This document shows, in pieces, positions 1-8,133 of a stretch of DNA of 22,315 nucleotides (within the stretch, counting starts at the first letter, position 1; every line of letters begins with the position of its first letter). Origin of the DNA: a virus; IMG/VR virus record IMGVR_UViG_3300030108_001405, positions 1 to 22,315 of that record; one strand, given 5' to 3'. The notes under the pieces are model-generated. The model made no database searches. It saw only the letters and a program-made list of their open reading frames with translations, and had not been told where the DNA came from. Made by a program: the position numbers and the translations under genes.

Positions 1-134
1 TCTATCTTACCGCCCAAATCGTGAATACCTTCGTGCATGTGTTTCATATCTTTTTTGATACCTGTAATATATCCATATATAGATAATAAATGTTCTCTTG
101 TACTCTTGGGTTTTAATTTATCTCCAGCGGGCAT
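1..134 (-). CDS. Small hypothetical protein, N-terminal part only
   Basis: This open frame starts with ATG at 134 and runs off the left edge after 44 codons. The visible protein begins MPAGDKLKPKSTREHLLS, continues through IYGYITGIKKDMKHMHEG and reads on to GGKI. It is hydrophilic and helix-prone, with no signal peptide or membrane segment visible. Its start overlaps the stop of the 1432-aa gene as TAATG, a standard coupled junction in this genome, which supports both the start and that it is expressed. Short proteins of this style follow large virion protein genes in marine phages, but I recognise no function. A lysis or packaging role would be a guess. Confidence 0.7.
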   Translation of the reverse strand, partial: MPAGDKLKPKSTREHLLSIYGYITGIKKDMKHMHEGIHDLGGKI

Positions 135-3100
135 TATGTTAACATGTTCCTTTGTTTTAATTTTATCATTTTTTCTTCTTCGGATAGTAAGGCATTTTCT
201 GCCATGGTCAATCCATTATTTAATTGCGCTACCTGACCACTATTAATTACGTTAGGATTAACAGCAGTGTTGACTACATTTTCAGGTAGTGGTGGCGTTA
301 TTAGCGATGCTTCATCAGCTGTGGGTACTAAATAATTTTCTATATTTAAATCAAAATCTTGATTGAGTCCTAGCTCTGACATATCTAAAGACATTTGCTC
401 AATGACTTCTAGTATCTCATCTGTAAGAATGTTAGGTATACCTTTATCTTCAGCTAGTTGTGCAAATTGCAGTGCAGCTCTTTGTGAAATTAACAATGGA
501 GAGAACTGATTGTCTTCAATATTTTGATACAAAGGCATTTCATTTCTAGCACCAAATATTTTTTCAATAATATCATCTCGCATACCTAAAGTTTTAACCG
601 CATCGTATACTCTTCTTAATTTACTCATGTCTTCGTAAAACGATTTGTTAGCTTCAAAGTATTGTCTTATGATTTGATTCTTATCTGTTATTGGATCCCC
701 TGTTCTAAGATCTTCAAATATTTTTTTAGCTTCATTTCTTTTTGATTCATTAAACTCAGCTATCTTAAAATCAAAATTACGTTCAAGGTCTAGAGGCACT
801 TTTCTAAAACCTACAAAACCAAGTAGTTCATCTGGTACTTCATAGTTAATACCTGATTGAGTTTTACCTTGTATAGCTGTTATTAATCTTTTTACCTGCG
901 GTAATGATCCAGGTGATAATGTATAAGCTACGTGCTGCGTAGACTTACTCCATTTAGTCATTATACCATCTTCTGGATTCCATACAGGACTACCATTGTC
1001 TTTAATACCATTTCTAATCATAACATCAGCAACAGCTCCAAACCAAATAGACTCAGTAAAGAATGGCTCTAATACTTTACCCATCGCTCGTGTTAATCCG
1101 TTTACAAAACCAGTGATTAACGGATCATCTTCGTCAGCTTGTTTTGCTTTTTCAACATTAGCTACAATAGTATTAACAGGTTGAATCATAGTATCGTAAA
1201 AGAAACCATGACTAAAATCTATGTATTTATATTTACCATCTTCGTATACTCCAATAATTGTATTGTCTTCTGACCACACCGGTAATATTTCTCTCATTGC
1301 TGTAAGTTTTTCTCTAGTAATACCATACAAAGCAGAGCCAGCTTTCATAGCTGCGAGTGGAAAGAAACCATAAGTTAAAGCTTGACCTACTAATCTTTTC
1401 ATACCTATTGTTTCTCTTACAGGATCTTTTATTTCTTTAAGAGAACGCATAGTCGTATTGCCACCTGTTCTAAAAATTTCTGATGGGAAAGATGCGAAAC
1501 TTCCAAGAGGTGATCTTCTAATTCCTTTTACAAAGTCTGATACGTATGCATAGTTAGGAACTGTTTCTCTTACAATCTTAGCTGCTTCTTTCATTATATC
1601 CAAATCTTTAGGCATCTTAACAAATGAGCCATCAGCATTTTTTACACCGTTTTTAATAGCTGATTTAAATGCTTCTTTTAATTTATGTCCTTCTGCTAAG
1701 AAGTTTATAATTCTAAATATATCATCCTCTGCTGTGTATAAATCTTGAGCTACACCATAAAGTTTTTTAAATTTTTTAGTTGTAGTGTTTATTAATTTAT
1801 TAAAAAATACTTCTGCTGTTTCGTTTCTTTGTCCTGCTAAAGTAATATCTCCAAATAATCCTTCAATTTCTTTTTGCATTATGTTTTGGTTAACCACTCC
1901 TTCATCTAATAAAAATTTATACAGCTTCTGATTTTGTGGTGTATTTCTGTATAGCAACTGTGGTTGTATTGTATTAAACGCAGTCTTTGAAAACTCTGCT
2001 AATTTTAAGGGACTAATTAAAATATTACCACTATGTACAGTAGTAAATATTGCAGAGAAAAAGTTTCTCATGTGTGTAAATGGACCTAGGATAGTTTTAC
2101 CAGCTTGCGATATACCTTTTGGTATCAACATCATAGCTCTATAAGGAAGAGATCTTGTTAGACCACTACCTATAATTTGATCTCCTACTCTCATTGCCTC
2201 TGCCCATGTTCGAGTTGTAAACATACCATCTAAAGGTGACGTATAAACTTCATCAGATAATCTAGTTGTAAGTTTTAAAGGTTTAGATATAGCATCCGCT
2301 CTACCTAATTTAACTAAAGCTGCGTTATAAGTAGGATAAAATAATGCTCTTTCACCTTTTGCAAGTAAAGCTTCGTTTTGTCTTAATAACGATGTGTAAA
2401 AATTATCTCGAGCAACGATCTCACCCAGGTCAGTCATAACATTGTAGATAGTATTTTTTGCATCTTTGTAGCTACCAAATAAAGTTTTAAACGCTTCTAA
2501 ATCTGATTTAGTTTGTATCAGTCCACCATCTTTTGTAGCTTTAAACTTACCACCAGCTGTAATGTTGTCACCTATGTTTACAACCTGCACGGCTTTATCG
2601 TCCATAATATTTACAGAGCCTATGGGAAACTCAGGTGTATTAGATACAGGGTTTTTAGTTACACGTTTTAAAATGTTGTTAACAACAATCATACCATCAT
2701 CAATAGAAAAATTTTTTTCACCATTGTTTTTGTGATACTTTTGAATAATTTTAGCCACATCTTTTTTAGCAGCTAGTGTTGGTTTAAATCCATCAAACAA
2801 TCCCATGTTCATGTCAAAAATTTTATAATCAGATCCTAAATTATATTTGACTCTGTTATTTAAAATTTCATTTAATTCTTTAGTAGCGACGTTAACATTT
2901 TTGTTTTGAGCAATTAAATTTTTTAATGCAGCTGCTGCATTTCTAAAATTAAATCCATCTGTAATTAAATCATCTAACGAATTTTTATTAATACCTAATT
3001 TATTCATAGCATTTCTAAAAGCTGTTAAAGATTTTTTACTGAATCCAGGAAAAACAATGTTGTTTTTTTTTACAATATCATCAGTGCTTAATAAAAATTT

Positions 3101-4432
3101 AGAAAATAATTCAGATAAAGCCGTGGGATTTTGTATAGCCTCAGCAGCTGTGGTGCTATTTTTAGATATTTTTTTAAGTGAGTTGTCAAAATTTTTAGCT
3201 ATGTCATCAGATAAAACTTTAACAGAACTTTTCTTTCCCTCTAATTTTTGAACTCCGTCAAATATTTCTTGAGCCTTATCACTTCTAGATCTAAATGGTT
3301 TACCTACATATTTATCCACCCATCGTTCTATTTGTGAATTACTAAATGCAAGATCTTTACCTTTTGTTGCAAGTAATTTAGCTGTCTTACCTGTACCATA
3401 AATAAAAGGCAGGATAGGAAAAGCTAACTCTGCTCCAAACTTAAGTTTATTATTTAACTGTCTGAATGCATCTTCATTAGCTGTTTCTTTTTTCTCTCTA
3501 TCTAAACCGGTACCAATAAAATCTATGGCGTCTATGTCTCCAAAAGTTCCGATGTCTTCTGCTTTCATAACTATCGCACCACCACCAAAACCACCACCAA
3601 GTGATACAGCTACGAATTTATCGAAGCCGCTTGGTTTACTTATATTTTTAGCTTTAGAAGCTGCTTTAGATAGATTGGCGTTGTCAACTGTTTTACCATA
3701 TCGATTAGTTTTAATTGCATTAACAAGTATTGGAGCTAGTTGTCTTGCCTTCATACTTGCGTATTGAATAGCCGGACCCAAAGTTTTCATGGCTATTTTA
3801 GTTCCACCATATAGTTGCACAAATGCTTCAGTTAAATGTCCCGCCGCCGTTGCCTTAGCTTGTTCCTCTGCTTGATTTTCTATAAGACCAAAAATAGTTT
3901 TTTCAAATTCTCTGTTAAATCTTTCTGTTAAACTTTGATCAACATCTAAACCATCACCAGTTGCAGCATCGTATATAAGTGTTCCAAAGTTAATTATACC
4001 TTTAGGTATTTTAATACCCCCACTAACAACTGCTCCAGTTATAGACTCACCTAGTCCTACTTCATAATCGTCTTTATCTCCTAATCCAACCTTTTCTACT
4101 TCTTTAAATTTTATAGGCTCATCTATATCTTCGGATTGTTTTTTCGCTTCTGCTTGAGCAGCTTTTGCTTCTCCAAATAAAGCTACGTCTTTTGAAAGAA
4201 GTGATGAAAGTCTAGTATATTTTTTTTCTTCTTTGATTCTTTTCTTTACGTCTTCTTCAGATAAACCTTCGTTTAAAAGTTCTTCTTCTCTTAACCTTTT
4301 AATTAAACCATCAACACCCTCTTCACCGATAATACGATTGTAGAGTTTACCTTCTTCTAAATTTTCTTCGATTACTTTTCTGGTGTCTTCAGAAGGAATT
4401 AGAAAATCATACCAATTGGACTTGTCCGCCAT
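134..4432 (-). CDS. Very large virion protein, putative internal/DNA-ejection protein
   Basis: This 1432-aa protein is by far the largest in the window. It starts MADKSNWYDFLIP, and the GAGGAG that spans the preceding stop codon lies 6 nt before the ATG as a good ribosome-binding site. The N-terminal ~110 residues are charged and probably coiled coil. Hydrophobic or glycine-rich stretches follow near residues 130-153, 274-290 and 331-356, and again near 766-795 (containing FTHMRNFFSAIF) and 1010-1035. Near residue 980 is SFASFPSEIFRTGGNT, a motif I associate with large structural proteins of marine phages. Size, composition and position after smaller structural genes resemble internal or ejection proteins such as T7 gp16, but no enzymatic domain is evident. 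GTGKTAK near residue 347 lacks the upstream glycine of a P-loop. The gene is surely real; the ejection role is inference. Confidence 0.88.
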   Translation of the reverse strand: MADKSNWYDFLIPSEDTRKVIEENLEEGKLYNRIIGEEGVDGLIKRLREEELLNEGLSEEDVKKRIKEEKKYTRLSSLLSKDVALFGEAKAAQAEAKKQSEDIDEPIKFKEVEKVGLGDKDDYEVGLGESITGAVVSGGIKIPKGIINFGTLIYDAATGDGLDVDQSLTERFNREFEKTIFGLIENQAEEQAKATAAGHLTEAFVQLYGGTKIAMKTLGPAIQYASMKARQLAPILVNAIKTNRYGKTVDNANLSKAASKAKNISKPSGFDKFVAVSLGGGFGGGAIVMKAEDIGTFGDIDAIDFIGTGLDREKKETANEDAFRQLNNKLKFGAELAFPILPFIYGTGKTAKLLATKGKDLAFSNSQIERWVDKYVGKPFRSRSDKAQEIFDGVQKLEGKKSSVKVLSDDIAKNFDNSLKKISKNSTTAAEAIQNPTALSELFSKFLLSTDDIVKKNNIVFPGFSKKSLTAFRNAMNKLGINKNSLDDLITDGFNFRNAAAALKNLIAQNKNVNVATKELNEILNNRVKYNLGSDYKIFDMNMGLFDGFKPTLAAKKDVAKIIQKYHKNNGEKNFSIDDGMIVVNNILKRVTKNPVSNTPEFPIGSVNIMDDKAVQVVNIGDNITAGGKFKATKDGGLIQTKSDLEAFKTLFGSYKDAKNTIYNVMTDLGEIVARDNFYTSLLRQNEALLAKGERALFYPTYNAALVKLGRADAISKPLKLTTRLSDEVYTSPLDGMFTTRTWAEAMRVGDQIIGSGLTRSLPYRAMMLIPKGISQAGKTILGPFTHMRNFFSAIFTTVHSGNILISPLKLAEFSKTAFNTIQPQLLYRNTPQNQKLYKFLLDEGVVNQNIMQKEIEGLFGDITLAGQRNETAEVFFNKLINTTTKKFKKLYGVAQDLYTAEDDIFRIINFLAEGHKLKEAFKSAIKNGVKNADGSFVKMPKDLDIMKEAAKIVRETVPNYAYVSDFVKGIRRSPLGSFASFPSEIFRTGGNTTMRSLKEIKDPVRETIGMKRLVGQALTYGFFPLAAMKAGSALYGITREKLTAMREILPVWSEDNTIIGVYEDGKYKYIDFSHGFFYDTMIQPVNTIVANVEKAKQADEDDPLITGFVNGLTRAMGKVLEPFFTESIWFGAVADVMIRNGIKDNGSPVWNPEDGIMTKWSKSTQHVAYTLSPGSLPQVKRLITAIQGKTQSGINYEVPDELLGFVGFRKVPLDLERNFDFKIAEFNESKRNEAKKIFEDLRTGDPITDKNQIIRQYFEANKSFYEDMSKLRRVYDAVKTLGMRDDIIEKIFGARNEMPLYQNIEDNQFSPLLISQRAALQFAQLAEDKGIPNILTDEILEVIEQMSLDMSELGLNQDFDLNIENYLVPTADEASLITPPLPENVVNTAVNPNVINSGQVAQLNNGLTMAENALLSEEEKMIKLKQRNMLT

Positions 4433-4435
4433 TTT

Positions 4436-5287
4436 CTACTCCTCTATTTTTTCTGATACGTATTCTTTAACTATGTTGCCTTGTCTTATGATGAATTTAC
4501 CTGAGCTGATGTCATACACTGGAATGTTTTCAGGTATTTTTTCTAACTTTGAATTTTTAGTTATAGCAGCTCCATCAGTTAAACTACCCTCATATTGCCC
4601 TGCTCCAAAAACAAATTTGTTTTTTCCTTTTATTCTCATAAAATTAGAGTATGCGTCTGGATTCTGTTCTTTAAATTTCATTATATCTTCGTAGATAAGT
4701 TCACCTTGCATCTTATCAATACTAGGAGTACCATACATATTTGATGTAACACTTATTATACTATCTATAATTTCACTTTTGTCCTCTTTTAATTGTTCAG
4801 TTGGTTCTTTCTTTTTTCTATAGATCTCTGTTCGATATAATTCATTCAACACCTCTTGATAATCTCTACCCGTTTCTTCAGAAATTTGTTTTGCTTTTTT
4901 GATAAACTGCGTGGCTGTATCATCGTCCATATCTTTAAAAAGTTCTAGACCAATAGCTTGTCTTGCTCTTCTTTTATCTGATAAGTCTTTAAATAAATTA
5001 GCTGTAGGTTCTTTTGATGCGAGAAGTATGTTTCCAATAGTACCACCACCTCCAGTTTGACCTGCAATCTGTGGTCCTATTTCTAATAAAAATCTTGTTA
5101 AAGGGTCCTCTAATCTAGAGTCGCCACCACCTAAACCTTCAATAAATTTTACTCTATCAGATAGAGTTGCAAAATCTTCTTTATCTGGACCTGTTTTATA
5201 GTTTCGTCTTTCGACAACATTATCCATAATGCCGCCACCGACGTCACCACCTTTTCTAAACATAGGTCTTTTAAATGTATTACTCAT
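4436..5287 (-). CDS. Hypothetical phage structural-type protein with MFRKGG N-terminus
   Basis: This 283-aa protein starts MSNTFKRPMFRKGGDVGGG. The start lies one base after the stop of the Q-rich gene (TAATATG), and the stop precedes the 1432-aa gene by 3 nt. A short basic, glycine-rich N-terminus is followed by IMDNVVERRNY, then a Gly-rich linker near residues 75-85 (AGQTGGGGTIGN). From about residue 100 it is helical and charged. No membrane span or catalytic motif is visible. Proteins with a similar FRKGG/FRRGG opening are frequent beside ejection-type proteins in marine phage genomes; that is memory rather than a search. A virion assembly or ejection accessory role is plausible from context only. 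Confidence 0.8.
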   Translation of the reverse strand: MSNTFKRPMFRKGGDVGGGIMDNVVERRNYKTGPDKEDFATLSDRVKFIEGLGGGDSRLEDPLTRFLLEIGPQIAGQTGGGGTIGNILLASKEPTANLFKDLSDKRRARQAIGLELFKDMDDDTATQFIKKAKQISEETGRDYQEVLNELYRTEIYRKKKEPTEQLKEDKSEIIDSIISVTSNMYGTPSIDKMQGELIYEDIMKFKEQNPDAYSNFMRIKGKNKFVFGAGQYEGSLTDGAAITKNSKLEKIPENIPVYDISSGKFIIRQGNIVKEYVSEKIEE

Positions 5288-5288
5288 A

Positions 5289-6134
5289 TTAACTAAACGC
5301 CCTGTATACTCCTGCTAATGTAGCTCCAGCTCCTAAGGCTGTTTGTAATGGTGAAGGCGAAGGTGTTTGTTGAGTTTGGAATTGTGCTGGGTATCCAGAA
5401 ATTAATCCCATAACACCCTGACCATATTGTTGAGCCAATGTTAGTGGTTGATTCTGTTGTGCTTGTAATAACTGTTGTTGCGCTGCTAACTCAGCTTGTG
5501 TCTGCGCTTGTTGCTGTGTGCCTAGCGCACCTAATGCTGAAATTTGCTGACCAAATAATTGTGGAGCCTGAGTCGCTAACTGCTGTTGTTGAGAAGCTAA
5601 CGCTTGTTGATTAACAAATGCTTGCTGCGCAGCTTGTTGAGCTTGACCAAAACCTTGCTGTAATAATTGTGCTTGAAGTGCTGCCCGGTTCCTGTCGCTT
5701 GTTGTTTGATATTCTGATCTTACAACACCTTCTCTACCACCACCAAGAACACCTCTACCTACAGCTTGCGCTGCGATACTAGGAATTCCTTTTTGAGCTT
5801 GTACATCAAACTCTCTCAACGTTTCAGATATAACATCTTGTTGATAAGGTGACATAAACTGTTGATACGCAGTTGGTCCAGTAAACTGACCTGCTTGACC
5901 AGCTTGTGTAGCTGCCGTTTGTAAGAAAGGCGCGAACGTTCCTAACCCACCTCTTAACGCTTGAGCTTCTTGTGTAATAGCTGACGTTGGGGCTACAAAT
6001 TGTGGACCTAAAGTTTTGCTTAAATCAGCACCACGTAGACCACCAATAGCCGACTGTAAGTCTGATAAATATGTTTTACCTGCCGCTTCAATAAACGGAG
6101 CTGGTAACTGTTGTACTGTTGAAATTTCTGCCAT
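5289..6134 (-). CDS. Gln/Ala-rich virion protein, putative core/ejection protein
   Basis: This 281-aa protein starts MAEISTVQQLPAPFIEAAG. Its ATG overlaps the upstream stop as TAATG. Residues ~150-235 are extremely rich in Gln and Ala (QQAAQQAF, SQQQQLATQ, AELAAQQQLLQAQQ) and should form long helices. A central GVLGGGREGVV stretch near residues 128-138, followed by RNRAALQAQLLQQGF, resembles a Gly-Gly-Gly-Arg then Gln-rich helix arrangement that I associate with internal core or DNA-transfer proteins of short-tailed phages. The C-terminus is hydrophobic (TALGAGATLAGVYRAF). The neighbours are other structural-type genes. Function is inferred from composition and position; there is no catalytic motif. 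Confidence 0.8.
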   Translation of the reverse strand: MAEISTVQQLPAPFIEAAGKTYLSDLQSAIGGLRGADLSKTLGPQFVAPTSAITQEAQALRGGLGTFAPFLQTAATQAGQAGQFTGPTAYQQFMSPYQQDVISETLREFDVQAQKGIPSIAAQAVGRGVLGGGREGVVRSEYQTTSDRNRAALQAQLLQQGFGQAQQAAQQAFVNQQALASQQQQLATQAPQLFGQQISALGALGTQQQAQTQAELAAQQQLLQAQQNQPLTLAQQYGQGVMGLISGYPAQFQTQQTPSPSPLQTALGAGATLAGVYRAFS

Positions 6135-7165
6135 TATACCACCTTACTCTCTAGGTTCTTCATGAGATCATACATTCTCTGAGCACCTTTATTAACACTA
6201 CCACCCCCTGCAGCTCTTACTGCATCGGCGGTAAATACAAATTCGTTGTTTGATAACATCGCTGGGATATCATCTGCTTTTTCTTTTACACCAACTGGTG
6301 GTATAAATCCACCTGTTTCTCTCATATCTAATTCTTTAACACCTTTAGAATTAATGTTTATTGGTAACTTTTCAATGCCTGATGCCTGTTCCACTAACTT
6401 ATCGGAACCAAATGCACGGCCAACTCTGCCACCTTCAGCCATGTTTCCTACATCTACTGTTTGATCATCAGCGTTTTCTACCAAGGCATTTATTCTTACG
6501 TCGTATTCTTCAGGTGATTCATTCTCACCTTTTGGATATAATCTTGAAAACTGTATCTTTAATTGATCTTTTACTTGCGCTTGTCTTTGTGCAAAATCTG
6601 AATCTGATTCACCTGGTTGTTGTTCCATCTCAGCTAATAGTCCAGTAATTGCTCCGCCAACTCCAGCTATTTTTAATGCATTAGATGCCTTTGAGCCACC
6701 TGTAAAAAAATTACCAATAGCAGTAGCACCTGGTAAATTACCAAAACTAAACCCTGACATACCTGCTCTTTGTAATCCTAATAAATTACCACCACCTAAA
6801 TAATATCCTCCAGCTGCAAGCAGTGCTAACTTACCAGCATCAGAACTAATTAAACTTTTAATACCTTTACCTACACCTTTAACAGCTTTCTTAACACCTT
6901 TAACAATACTACCTAGACCGTATTGTGCTCTGCCACCATCGGCCATAGATCTTTCTTCAAATAGTTGTCTAGCTTTTTTAGCCGCTTCTTCTGGAGAAAA
7001 ACCTTCGTCTAAAAGTTGTTCGTATAGTTGTTCTAAAAATCTTTCATTCATATCATCAGAAGCCATCTTCATCTCTGGCTTATCACGTCTATAATCGCCT
7101 TTTAGAATGATATCTGGTGCCCCTGCTACAAATGTTTTCGATGCTTTAGTGTCTGTTAATGCCAT
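6134..7165 (-). CDS. Structural-type protein with tape-measure-like IPAML...EFVF C-terminal motif
   Basis: This 343-aa protein starts MALTDTKASKTFVAGAP. Residues ~39-72 are acidic helix (FSPEEAAKKARQLFEE). A cationic Lys/Gly amphipathic segment lies at ~84-105 (VKGVKKAVKGVGKGIKS) and hydrophobic glycine-rich stretches at ~112-131 and 165-178. Two related short motifs, MADGGRAQYG (74-83) and MAEGGRVGRAFG (242-253), bracket the core. Near the C-terminus, ADDIPAMLSNNEFVF (298-311) matches the VPAMLTPGEFV-type motif found in many tail tape-measure proteins and related phage structural proteins. The protein is far too short to be an ordinary tape measure. A membrane-active or ejection-associated virion protein is one reading, but no function is proven. 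It follows a 56-nt gap, so it may head its own transcript. Confidence 0.8.
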   Translation of the reverse strand: MALTDTKASKTFVAGAPDIILKGDYRRDKPEMKMASDDMNERFLEQLYEQLLDEGFSPEEAAKKARQLFEERSMADGGRAQYGLGSIVKGVKKAVKGVGKGIKSLISSDAGKLALLAAGGYYLGGGNLLGLQRAGMSGFSFGNLPGATAIGNFFTGGSKASNALKIAGVGGAITGLLAEMEQQPGESDSDFAQRQAQVKDQLKIQFSRLYPKGENESPEEYDVRINALVENADDQTVDVGNMAEGGRVGRAFGSDKLVEQASGIEKLPININSKGVKELDMRETGGFIPPVGVKEKADDIPAMLSNNEFVFTADAVRAAGGGSVNKGAQRMYDLMKNLESKVV

Positions 7166-7221
7166 AATTTTGTCGTATTTAAGTTTGAATGGCAGGCGTA
7201 CTTATCCTGAAATATCACACT
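7166..7221 (-). promoter_or_regulatory. 56-nt intergenic gap with a weak promoter-like AT motif
   Basis: This is the longest gap in the window. On the minus strand AAACTTAAATAC (7175-7186) lies 9 nt before the ATG at 7165, and no Shine-Dalgarno is visible. The element loosely resembles the AAAC...TATA arrangements in the gaps at 12865-12915 and 20313-20344. There is no stem plus T-run that would make a terminator. A promoter is a weak inference. Confidence 0.2.
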
Positions 7222-8133
7222 TTATTTGATTTTTTGGCTATCGTCAACACCTTTGAGAGGTTGACTTCCTTGGTACAAGTCGTCCCAAAACCTACCACAA
7301 TAAGAGTATTCACCAACGTGTGTAATATAATCTTTAACATATATATGAATTTTACCACCCATATCAGACCATCTTTGACAGAAACCAAAGTCCTCTCCAA
7401 AGTATCTTTTAGTCTTAGGGTCATGAAGAGTATCAAAAAGATTAAACATGTTCTCTTTTTTCTCTGTATTACCATTGATTATAGTGGGTTGATATATCTC
7501 TAGCTCTGGGTAATGTTTCATCATCTTTTCTATAACTTCTCTCTTAATTAACATACAGCCAGTAGGAGCGTGAGTTACTTCAGCAACTCCATCATTTACT
7601 TCTATTTTTTGTGGGTCTTCTACTTTTAAAGGAAACGTATAGCCAGCTCTTGATAGATCATCTTTGTCATTAATAGCTCTGTGTTTTGTTGTGGTTCTTC
7701 TCCATGTTTTATCCCAATCAAAAGTTTTCATAGGATATGGACAACCAATAACATCCTTGTCTTTGTCTAACATAGTAAAGATAGTCTTGGACTGAAAGTC
7801 AATATCTGAGTCTATAAACAATAAATGCGTATAATGATCTGGGTGATTTATCATTTCAGCCACACATAAATTTCTACCCTGCGTAACTAATGACGATTTC
7901 ATTAATGTAAAACTTACAAGTATTTTTCTTTGCATGCAGTCTTGTTGAAATTTTAAAACAGCTTGTGCATAGTGCATTGATACATCGCTATGACAGGGAG
8001 TACATACCATTATCTTATATTGAGACTTAGTCCCAATATTTATTGTAGTTACTTCTGTGTCCCCAGTTTGAGTTGGCTTAGTAAACCAGATGGGTTCATT
8101 GTTTTGGCCCGAGGCCTTATTACTTTTTTGCAT
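7222..8133 (-). CDS. GT-A fold glycosyltransferase (family 2-like)
   Basis: This 303-aa protein probably transfers a sugar from a nucleotide-sugar donor. After ~38 disordered residues the Rossmann-like start KIMVCTPCHSD (40-50) is typical of GT-A enzymes. LLFIDSDIDF (104-113) supplies the DxD-type metal and nucleotide-sugar site. APTGCMLIKREVIEKM (189-204) matches the usual acceptor-side region, YFGEDFGFCQRW (244-255) carries the acidic ED pair that often holds the catalytic base, and HVG (272-274) is a late metal-ligand-type His. AAGGAG at 8140-8145, 6 nt before the ATG, fixes the start, even though it lies inside the GT-B gene that it overlaps by 14 nt. No membrane span is seen, so a cytoplasmic enzyme is likely. 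The substrate is unknown: glycosylation of a virion protein, phage DNA or host glycan are all possible. Confidence 0.87.
   Translation of the reverse strand: MQKSNKASGQNNEPIWFTKPTQTGDTEVTTINIGTKSQYKIMVCTPCHSDVSMHYAQAVLKFQQDCMQRKILVSFTLMKSSLVTQGRNLCVAEMINHPDHYTHLLFIDSDIDFQSKTIFTMLDKDKDVIGCPYPMKTFDWDKTWRRTTTKHRAINDKDDLSRAGYTFPLKVEDPQKIEVNDGVAEVTHAPTGCMLIKREVIEKMMKHYPELEIYQPTIINGNTEKKENMFNLFDTLHDPKTKRYFGEDFGFCQRWSDMGGKIHIYVKDYITHVGEYSYCGRFWDDLYQGSQPLKGVDDSQKIK

Noticed and set aside
37-246. Plus-strand hydrophobic 69-aa ORF, holin-like at first sight
   Set aside because: It lies antisense across the junction of two well-supported minus-strand genes, with no ribosome site; its hydrophobicity comes from antisense AT-rich codons.
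3370-3410. GTGKTAK in the 1432-aa protein as a Walker A ATP-binding loop
   Set aside because: The required G-x4-G-K-T spacing is not met and no Walker B or other ATPase motif follows.
4383-4694. Plus-strand 103-aa ORF (and similar ones at 996, 3057, 3525, 6246, 6361, 7189, 7990, 8687, 12010-12356, 15112, 20438)
   Set aside because: All are antisense shadows of strong minus-strand genes, with no ribosome sites, no recognisable domains and no plus-strand operon context.
7215-7475. Minus-strand 86-aa ORF inside the GT-A gene
   Set aside because: It is an alternate frame of a gene with clear glycosyltransferase motifs and has no own start signal.
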